DNA from: Endomychus coccineus
Lineage: Eukaryota > Arthropoda > Insecta > Coleoptera > Endomychidae
Direction: 5' to 3'
NCBI GenBank assembly: GCA_958510875.1
Contig: OY294068.1
Span: 158,074,388-158,138,387 of the forward strand
DNA: 64,000 bases
Shown here: positions 55,402 to 64,000 of the stretch, in pieces
Position numbering within the stretch: position 1 is the first letter of the stretch
Layout: each line of letters begins with the position of its first letter
Position numbers and translations under genes: made by a program
Notes under the pieces: model-generated
The model's input: the letters and a program-made list of their open reading frames with translations, nothing else
The model's database searches: none
Told to the model about the DNA's origin: nothing

Positions 55402-58400
55402 ATAATTGAAAAAATCAAGATATCATAATAATATCTATTCACGACTGTATAAACTTTCAAGTTAGAAAATTATTATGAAAAACAAATTGATTTTTATCGA
55501 TCTTACCTTGTCCACAGTCACACACAAGATGAATACTTTTATATCTGCATCCAACCTTTTCCCGCTATGGGGAAACGGGTGACCTCTTGCGTCAATCTAC
55601 GGTTTCTACAATCTCCTATCACCGTACCACCGCATTGACATACCTAGACTGCGAAACTAAACCACAGAGGTCGCAGGATGTCACTTTCTGCTATAAAATA
55701 TCTTAAAATAGTTTTCAAAATAATAAATTACATTAATTATTACTTTAAAAACGTATAAAACGTTACAATGTGCCGTAATGTACGAGTGACGCGCTGCTGT
55801 ATAGCTTCTGGCTTGTGACGACACGGTCGAGCGCGTAGGCCTTATGTATATAGAGGGTATAGGATAGATACAGTAGGTCATTTCGGACGAAAAGGTTTTC
55901 CACTTTTCTTCTGATCCGATCATCAAGAAGTGTTATAAAATGTGACAACCTGTTTGAAGTATTAATTGAGCCATAAGGTTTATGTTGTTATAATAATGCG
56001 TTTCTTGAGATTACAGTAGGTGCTTGAGTTGATCTGTAGATAATGATAACATACACAATGCACCTGGGAATAAGAGATTCTATCATATAAGCAAGCCAAT
56101 TTGTAGTTAGAGAGACACATTATACAGGAACCGAGCTAAAGTATTTCTTATACAGACAGTGGATCGAGTCAATATGCATTAAAACTGGAATTTTCCGATA
56201 TGAAATTTATATTTCATATAACGGGGAAACGAAGTTCAATGAAAATAGAAAATAAAATTGCAGTTTCAAATAGGTCTTGCACAATTTGCATTTTATATCG
56301 GCAAGGTTTTTACGATCTAGTTCCAGGATTTAGTTGTGAAAATAATCAAATGAACGTTTCCATTCAGTATGTGAAGTATTCATAGCTTCGCTTGAAATGT
56401 GTATCAATATGATGATATTCTGACCAGTTCTATTGGAAAATATTGAACCAATACGAAGAGTATTCAGAATTTATTATTAAATATCGAAAGGTACTGAATA
56501 CTTCATGAGCCGTCTGATAGCATCATGTGTAATAAGGGTTTAGCAAAGGTTATTTTCAATATTGAAAAGCAAAATCATTTTTAGTGAATCAAAATTTCAT
56601 GTAGAGTTAAAATATCTCAAAGCAAAATGATAAGAACATCTGGGGGCTGTTAGATTTTTCTGTTCAGTATCAATAACAAATGTTAGCATGAGAATTAGTA
56701 AATGAATTTCTAAAATGAACACAAATTAGTTGACACCCGCTTCGAGGAGGGTGATAAGATACCATAGCTGACATGGTCAAGATGGTTTCAATAAGTTCAC
56801 AGAAGCTTATAGTTCTAAAGGAAATCATAAACATGTCAAGATGAATAATCAATATGTTAACCATCTGGAGATGTTTAGGTAGTGGGTGGCTACTGTTGAT
56901 CTGAATATGGAAGTTATACAGATCTTTCTTTCATAAGCTACATAATTAATCAAAATGTATTACACGTAAATGAGGACGTAGCGTTGTATCTAATGATCAA
57001 AATTGTAATTAAATATAGTTTTGATTATAGTTGAAATAATTTGTACATTCAAATCAGTTAGTAATATTTAGAAAAGGACAGATACGTTCAGAAATAATTA
57101 GAAATACTAACCGAAATCATTCTGAACTAGTTACCCCAAGAAAGGAAACTTACTGCTTATTGGTTGAACAATTCAGGGATTATTTTCCAAATTGTAGATT
57201 GGTTCTTGAGAAAAAGGACGCATTACAAATACCAAGTACAATGCCTAAAACCTTCAGCTATATTTTCTAGCTTGAATTAGTCTCTTGAGAAATCACGTGA
57301 CACTCAGTCAATCTCAATTAACTTAACTAGATAGTTTCTTTTTGGGGTTTTTGGTAAGGAGGGTGGATTTCGCTAAATCAGAGTTATTTTAGATTTTCAA
57401 TCAATCTATTGTTGTTCTCAATTTTTTTTTCAAGTCCAAGTACAATATACATTCAAATCAGTTCATTCAGTTTCGATCCCCTAGGTTGGGTATCAATTTG
57501 ATAATCTTAGTTTTATTTCTGTCTTTTAGTTAATTTGGATTACCCAGGTTTGTTTTATTTGAGTTTAGATTTTGATCTTAACTTTTTTATTCTTATTAGT
57601 AATAAAGTTGATTATAATAGCCTTCCATCATAAATTGTCATAGTCATTGTTTTATAATTATTAATTTAATTGTTATTTTTGTTACTAAATTTTATTGTTG
57701 TTGTTGATTAAGATTAGCGCTTATCCTTCCACTTACTTTTCAGTATGTTAATATATTAAGTGTCTTGTGAAATAAAAGGATAAGTGTAAATGATATTTAT
57801 TACGTTTGTTCTGGCTAATCAAGAATTGTAAACATTCAGACGTATACATTGAGGCTATTTTTGTGCCTTGAAAGGTTGGTAGGTAGAAATTGAAATTTAT
57901 ATTCAAAGTTTCATTCAGAAGTGATACAGGTTGAAATAACTTGCTTAAAAAAAATTTTTTCCGGTGTAATAATTAAAAAATCACTTATAAAAACGACGCT
58001 ATTTTTTGAATAATACTCCTGCTTCAATCCCATCTTTTTTTCGACTCGAAAATAAAACAAGAAGAATCAACAAAGAAATAATTTATTTCGTACCATAACG
58101 ATAACAAAATATAAACAAATAAAAGAAATTAAAAAAAGACTCAAGTAGGGATTGAACGCGACTAAAAATCATCATATCAAAACAGATAGTTTTTTGGGAA
58201 AATGTTATTCATGAAAAGTTTCATTTTAACCGTCTGTCGCACTTTATTTCATTTATAGATTTGATGTGGTTGTACAATACATTCAAATTCAACCTATTTT
58301 ACGAAATTTTTGATGTATTAAGAATTCAGTAGGTACTGAAGGGTAGCGCGGAGAAACGTTTGTAACCGGGAAAATATCGACTTTCTCGAAGAACTCAATG

Positions 58401-58486
58401 TATACGTCTGGATTTGTTATTTTTTTTTCAATTGTAAACCATTAGAATAAAATTTTAATGTAACATAAAGTATAACTTAACGTCTT
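55402..58486. other. Unassigned AT-rich stretch
   Basis: No gene or element recognised in about 3 kb. A GC-richer patch at 55550-55680 has no assignable feature. Confidence 0.35.
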
Positions 58487-58882
58487 TCATTTAGCTGTTT
58501 CTAAATCATTTCCAATATATTTTCTGTTCCTATAATCTAGATTTGACCAACAGAAGTGTCTGAAAGATATTTTGCCATTAAAAGTGAGGGAAATCAGTGA
58601 GCGTTTTATTTCTCTTGCTAGTTGTAGTAAAAAAGCAAGAAATCCCCACACACAACCAAAAATGTAGTCATATTTAGTACTTAAATTGAACCCTGAATCA
58701 AAAAATTTATCAAATAACGGCTTGCGCAAAAAATTAATGTTATTAAACCACAGGCGTGCGCAGTAACAAATCGGGAGATCAAATTCTAATTTTTGACCAA
58801 ATTTATACGAAAAAATTGGTTCATTCGTCCTAAGTTTCAGTTTAATGTTTTGAAAACTAGTAATTATTGAAAAAGTTTTCAA
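58487..58882 (-). CDS. Unrecognised 131-residue open frame
   Basis: The longest open frame in the 55-59 kb interval. The product has a central hydrophobic segment (YIFGCVWGFLAFLLQLAR, about residues 73-90), a Cys-bearing DLPICYCARLWFNNINFL stretch and a basic C-terminus. It could be an exon of a host membrane protein, a TE piece or chance. There is no homology I can name, no clear splice sites, and the upstream sequence is non-coding. Confidence 0.2.
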   Translation of the reverse strand: MKTFSIITSFQNIKLKLRTNEPIFSYKFGQKLEFDLPICYCARLWFNNINFLRKPLFDKFFDSGFNLSTKYDYIFGCVWGFLAFLLQLAREIKRSLISLTFNGKISFRHFCWSNLDYRNRKYIGNDLETAK

Positions 58883-59068
58883 AAGTTAAAGTTTATCAGC
58901 CTGTATATTGAGCATAAGACGACTAAATGAACAATGACATAAGGGAAGTTCATTATTATCATCCAAAAAATGTCGTTATTTAAATAAGTTTGTTACATTA
59001 TATATTGAATTTTCATTGTAACCAAGTAGAGCATCAATCGATTGTTCTGAATTTAGTGATCTTATATC

Positions 59069-60372
59069 CAGTGGCGACTCGTGAGTTATGAAACAGGGTG
59101 GGCACCAGAAAAACTCACCTATTTATTTTCATGCTGAAAAGGACGTCTATGCCTTTGTTGTCAAAATCCGGGATAGAATGGACGAATTTCTTTTATATTG
59201 ATAGGACCAATGCGTTCAGTCGATCTTCTGACATTGTTCTTCTCAGAAAAGTTTTAACGCGTTTGAGGGTGGAAAAGAATCGTTCACATTCTGCTGTTGA
59301 CATGGGCGTAGTACAAATAATATCCAACAGTTTGTATGTTTCCGTCAAAACCTTTTTCAGCTTCTTGTCCATTATGAACACTCAAAGTGGCGAAATATCA
59401 CCTACGTCACACATGTCATCGCGCTCATAAATTGCAGAAAGATCAATTTTTAATTTTATACTGTCCAACATAGGATGAGATTTCACATTTTTATCAAAAT
59501 GTTTCTGTGGAAATGCATGTCTATGAGTTTCATAATTTCGAGAATCAAATAATTTTGCTGCACTTGAATGATCCCTAAAATCAAATTGGTCGCTAATTTA
59601 GCTTAAAATAGTGTCACATACTTCCTTTGCAATAACAGCTCTGTTACCTCCAGCTGTCGTTTTTGTCTTTTCCTAGCAGGTTCTTCATTATTGCGTTCTT
59701 GATTGTCATTGTCAGTAGAATTTCTAATTAGTATAATTTGCTGTTGAAATTGTTCAATTGCCTCTTGAAGTCGAGCATTGTCTATTCCAAGCATTTGATT
59801 CTGATTAAATAATATTCCAACATGTGGCATGATGAAATGAAATATGTTCAACCAGTAGAGAAATTCCGGGCAATTCAAATGTTTCAATAAACCAATTTGT
59901 TCACTAATAGTAACTGAATCCATTCCATTTCCGTTAATAATTTAGTTTAAACATTCTTTGAAAGAATTCTCGTGTTCAAATAATGTGTTCACAGTTCGAT
60001 TTTTGGAAATCCAGCGTGTAGGAATAGCGCGTGGTTATCTACGTTTGACAATTTCATCAAGAACTATCATTCGTTTTGGCGTCTTCGGATTGAATTCACA
60101 CACTGTACACTATGAAGGCAAAACCTTTACCGGAGATATTCCGCTTTGTGTCCCAAACTGACGGTTGAAGCGCATATAGAGAATATAACCGTAGTCAGCC
60201 GAATCATACTTGAAATAGGTACATTTCAGAAGGTTCCCCGGAAAATAGTTTTGAGCGTTAGCATTGCATGCGCCTGACGTGCAGAATAAAATCATGCACT
60301 TAATTATATGCGAATTTCTCTGTGTGTTTATTTTGGAGGTGCCCTTGTGCCCTTTAGTACCAGCTGCCACTG
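59069..60372 (-). mobile_element. Third hAT element, internally deleted
   Basis: The left end CAGTGGCGACTCGTGAG (59069) and the right end ...CAGCTGCCACTG (to 60372) form the short CAGTGGC inverted repeats of hAT elements. The flanks CTTATATC (59061-59068) and CTAATATC (60373-60380) agree in 7 of 8 bases, consistent with an aged 8-bp TSD. At 1304 bp it is a deletion derivative holding only part of a transposase gene. Confidence 0.75.
59193..60060 (-). pseudogene. hAT transposase remnant, C-terminal half
   Basis: The minus-strand frame 59381-59193 gives KKLKKVLTETYKLLDIICTT then PMSTAECERFFSTLKRVKTF and MSEDRLNALVLS, the hAT C-terminal dimerisation domain. 59923-59603 gives ISEQIGLLKHLNCPEFLYWL, NIFHFIMPHVGILFNQNQ and a Gln-rich segment ending NEEPARKRQKRQ, the region upstream of it in this hAT subgroup. 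The core with the catalytic Asp residues is missing. Unlike the ZMYM1-type copies, the motif here is ECERFFSTLKR, so it is a separate lineage. Confidence 0.82.
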
Positions 60373-60380
60373 CTAATATC

Positions 60381-62840
60381 ATCAGGCTATATGATTCAAA
60401 CTATACTGATGATGCTCTGTCAATTACTTTACAGCAATGTAATTCGAAACACTTGAAGTCGAACTGTAGATACAATTCTCCAGTGGTAGTTATTTCTCAT
60501 ATTCATTTCTAACCTTCCTGCAAAATGAAATATTTGTAGAAAAACTCATGATTGAGACAAATACCGAAAATTGTGATTTACTGGATACAGTAATGCAGGA
60601 TGATCCCAGGAACGATTGTCTAAAGTAGTTCTGGCAATAACAGACTCTAACAAATGCCTATTATTCAATGGAATGTGAAGTATAAATCACCATAATATCC
60701 CCTCATAAGCGCTTATTGCAAACTGCTCTAACCACATGCAAGCATTTTATCTATTGAGAATTTGAAAGATGACTTACTGATACTTAATCTTAGATTACTT
60801 TAACAGAATTTACGCTTCACACAAAATGATATGGACTAGGCGGGAGTAAAATAATTCACATATTACGTTACAGTAGAAATCATATCTGTATTATAATCAA
60901 ACTTCGGGAAATATGTATTACATATAAAAAAACATATTTAGGCGTTTTTTTACTCTTACGACATAATTTCAATATTTTTGTGTGAGAGAGCATATTTTGA
61001 AGAAATTTTGTCAAATGTATTATTAAATTGTTAGTTCACTGGATTTTGTGATAAAGAGGAAAAGCTCGTAGTAGATGATTCTTCGAAATTTCTACCTGGC
61101 AAACTATTAATGAAAGTACCTTCTAAGAGTTCTTAAGAATGTGTATTAATTGTTTTCGTGGTATACCTAATCTACTTATATTTCCGGGAGTAGGTAACCT
61201 GAGCGTAAAATAAAAGTAATTAGATCGAGCAGAGGATTAGGACCTTTTTGGGTCAGGTATACAGAAACCGTGCATCGTATGTGGCGCTTCCCTTTCTTTA
61301 CTTTCACTCTCGTGCTTTGTGTCTCCCCCCGCGACATGCTTACAATAGGGTGATTGCTTTCATCAAAGACAGATTATAGCATTTTTTTTGTATTTCAGAG
61401 AATTATATTTTTATTCTTATTTTTATATAATACTGCTGACCAGACATTGATTCCTGAAACGAAGACGGGAAAATACATTTATTGACTTTAGACAACGCAG
61501 GAAAATACATTCATTGACTTTAGACACCAGCCTACTTTTTAATTATTTATTTTGATCTCTTCTGTATAAATATAAGCTAAGCATTTTTTCTGTTCCTTAT
61601 TTCCAGACTTATGACTGGCAGCTGAAAAAAACTGGCAGGATTAGTGTTTTTTTTTAAATTATTTTTCAAACTTTTTTACTCTAGTAAGCTACTCTATCTA
61701 TTTACACTTCGTAATGTCACGTTTTTCTAGTTTTCACTTTTGATGAAGAGCTGCAATATATAACATAATTCTTGCGAGTCATAGTCCCTGCGTCATATTT
61801 GCTCAATCGGTTCGTGAGCGCATGGTCATGGATCTTCTTGAATGCTGTTAATTTTGGAGTAAATTTGAGTCTGGAATTTTTTTTTGGATTTTGCGATACC
61901 TGCTTTGTGTGAGGTGAAATCGACACAGCTGATGACTGGAATGAGGCCATGCAACAAATCTGTTACAATAAAATTTGGACTTAGGTTTTGTCCAAGAAGT
62001 TGACACCTCCATTAGATTATTTCAGAAAGCTTTTTGTAGGTTGTTTGTTCCTTATTTGGAAGCAAACAAAATACAAGTGGAATGTAATGTCCATTTGTAA
62101 GTGATGTATGAATGTAAAAAAATTGGTACCACAGTTTTGGAGTGGAGTCATGTAAATTTTATTATTGGCACATACATGATCCGAAAATTAAATTATAAAT
62201 TACATTTTATATAACTGCAAAGAAGAATTAAATAATTCCAAAAAAAAACTCACTTAAATTCGTCCTGGTACTAAAAACTACGATACCAGAGGCTTCGTCC
62301 ACTATTTCAAGGAAATTTTCTCCCCGAAATGTTTGAAAATTTGAGCGACTAAAAAATTTAAATTTATATGTAAAGAGAAGAAATGAAAAAAATTGAATTT
62401 AGAAATCAGTAAATTATATCTACCTCAGTTGTTGCAAAGCATCGTCTCTGGTTTTGGAATATTTGGTAAAACTTTTCTACGAACGTTATCAACAGGTACT
62501 TATTGAGAGGTAGGCAGCATCAATCAACCCGTACTTAGTTGGTACGTAATGAGGGGTAGGCGGACATAAATTAATACAGAATAGTAGTGGGAGAAGGGTG
62601 AACTCGCGGTGGTACCGGCGCGACTGCTGCCTGACATGCAGGCCGATTGCGCCCAGCTTACCTATAATAAAAGGAATTAAAAATACTTTGCGCTCAGATT
62701 ACCTACATCCATATTTCCCTATAATATTAGTTAATTTGTTGTCACTGAATATATTATTTAGATCTAAATGATTGTCTTTACTGTACACATGAGACAAGAA
62801 AAAATCAATTTATTCAGTGTTTAGTTAAACGTTGTGTGGT
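60381..62840. other. Unassigned stretch
   Basis: No family recognised. A minus-strand frame at 61950-61717 (77 residues, FTPKLTAFKKIHDHALTNRL in the middle) has no match I can name. A GC-richer block at 62580-62660 may be the 5' end of the hAT element that follows, but its TIR could not be identified without the other end. Confidence 0.35.
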
Positions 62841-62850
62841 GTGCTTTAAA

Positions 62851-63881
62851 TGCATCCAGTACCTAAAGGTAAAGCAGAATTGATAAAAATATGAATTCGT
62901 GATTTTGCAAATGATTTCACAACCGATGGTGATATAATGTTTTGCAAACATTGTGAAAAAAAGATAGTTTGTGAGAAACGGGCACAAATTAAGACTAACG
63001 GACACATACAACCCAAAACTTAAACGAAAACCGTAACGCAAATGCTAATTCCACACAGTATTGCTGCTTCAAACGAAACAAGTGATTTAGCCAGTGAACT
63101 ATGTGAACTGTTAATTTCGTGCAACATTCCATTTAATAAGTTAAACAATAAACATGTTAACAGTTTTATTAGAAAATATTGTTGCAAAAGTAGAGAAACG
63201 GTTCCCTCTGATACTGAAAATGTGTTGACGCTATTTTTCGGAAGACTATGGAGAAAATTAAGGCCGAAAACGGAAACGAGTACGTTTGGATATCCGCAGA
63301 CGAAACAAGCGATCCTTGTGAACGATACATAGCAAATTCAGCAATTGGAAGGCGTTCAAAAGAAGAGCCGTCGAAACCTCATTTAATAATCCGCAAACCA
63401 CTAGATGAAGTTATCCACGCTACGGTGGCCCGTTTTATCAATGCTTTAAGTGATATATTTGGTGCAGCAATAAGTGAAAAAGTCTCACTGTTCATTTCTG
63501 ATGCAGCTCCTTACATTGTGAAGGCAGGACAATTTCTGGAAGTATTTCATCCTAACATGCTTCACATTGCTTGTATTGCACATGACTTTCACAGAGTTGC
63601 AGAAGAGATCCGCTGGAATTGCTCAGAGATAAGCAATTTAATATCAAATGTATAAAAATAGTTTCAAAATGTTCCAGTAAATACATACAAAAATGAACTA
63701 CCGATTTCCTGCTTCCTCCCCGAACTGTAATTATACGGTGGGGTACCTGGCTAAATGCTGCTGTTTTTATGCAGACAATTTTGACCAAGCAGCTAGGTTT
63801 GTTAGTAATTTCGACCAAAATGATGATACTCCAATTTTAGCAAGCCATAAAGCGTTTACAAATAATACTACTGAAAAATAG
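62851..63881 (+). pseudogene. hAT transposase (BED/CGGBP1-like, DUF659 type), frameshifted
   Basis: Frames in order: MHPVPKGKAELIKI, stop, IRDFANDFTTDGDIMFCKHC then EKKIVCEKRAQIKT (BED-like zinc finger); SDLASELCELLISCNIPFNK; MEKIKAENGNEYVWISADET (catalytic Asp region); EVFHPNMLHIACIAHDFHRV; and, after frameshift, TRWGTWLNAAVF (plus strand near 63734) with YADNFDQ. The order is that of hAT transposases whose N-terminus resembles CGGBP1 and whose core is called DUF659. Several stops and indels inactivate it. The C-terminal dimerisation domain should lie beyond 63881 or is lost; the right TIR is outside the window. Confidence 0.75.
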
Positions 63882-64000
63882 CTAGTTTTAATCAATAAGT
63901 ATTTTAGTTTTTTACCTAGGTCAATTACTTATTTTTAAAAGCAGGGTTTGTCACTTAATAGCTGATCAAATGACATTTTCCAGGTTCAAAGTGAGGTTTC

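Overview
This is a fragment of an animal, almost certainly insect, nuclear genome. It is strongly AT-rich, has long non-coding stretches and no operons or Shine-Dalgarno-led genes, and is packed with transposable elements (TEs) typical of arthropods: Penelope-like elements (PLEs), P-element/THAP9-like, hAT, piggyBac, Tc1/mariner (DUF4817 type), pogo/Tigger, I-like and CR1-like LINEs, tRNA-derived SINEs and foldback elements. The mix would suit a beetle or a hemipteran, but the order cannot be fixed from this window. I recognise no host gene. The only apparently intact coding gene is a 359-residue mariner-type transposase at 38015-39094.

Layout. 1-570 is a degenerate tandem repeat. 1941-3243 is a hAT element with a perfect 8-bp target-site duplication (TSD). 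4284-5450 is a truncated PLE with inverted terminal repeats, a 13-bp TSD and a hammerhead ribozyme motif. 5592-7845 is a 5'-truncated I-like LINE with RT and RNase H, an oligo-A tail and a 9-bp TSD. About 8620-12480 is a P-element relic split by a 2.8-kb hAT (9530-12338, perfect 8-bp TSD). 12.8-21 kb is a graveyard of LINE, mariner, SINE, LTR-leader and PLE scraps. 22.7-23.6 kb is a deleted piggyBac. 29148-33229 is a 4-kb palindrome of two PLE copies head to head, with a piece of another PLE inside one arm. 34668-35913 is a foldback element. 35970-36089 is a 120-bp mini-PLE. 36110-39742 is a pogo/Tigger relic interrupted by the intact mariner (37349-39606). 40050-41060 is a CR1-like LINE with a (TTAC)n tail. 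42920-44040 is a third PLE with a well-formed hammerhead motif. 45580-47040 is a second foldback. 49330-50660 is a second P-element relic. 50785-52300 is a 775-bp tandem duplication. 53906-55401 is a terminal-inverted-repeat (TIR) element carrying a conserved invertebrate protein of unknown function. 59069-60372 and 62851-63881 are further hAT relics.

The elements do not form a pathway; they interact as nested insertions. Datable orders: hAT inside P-element; mariner inside Tigger; a PLE piece inside a PLE palindrome. The most interesting signals are (1) the TIR element at 53.9-55.4 kb, whose protein belongs to no transposase superfamily I can name, (2) hammerhead motifs in three PLE families, two with an apparently compensatory U3/A8 change in the catalytic core, (3) the PLE palindrome and the mini-PLE, which bear on how PLEs insert, and (4) the intact DD43D mariner with long near-identical TIRs.

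Limits: all homology statements are from reading translations by eye; no search or folding program was run. Boundaries without a stated TSD are approximate.
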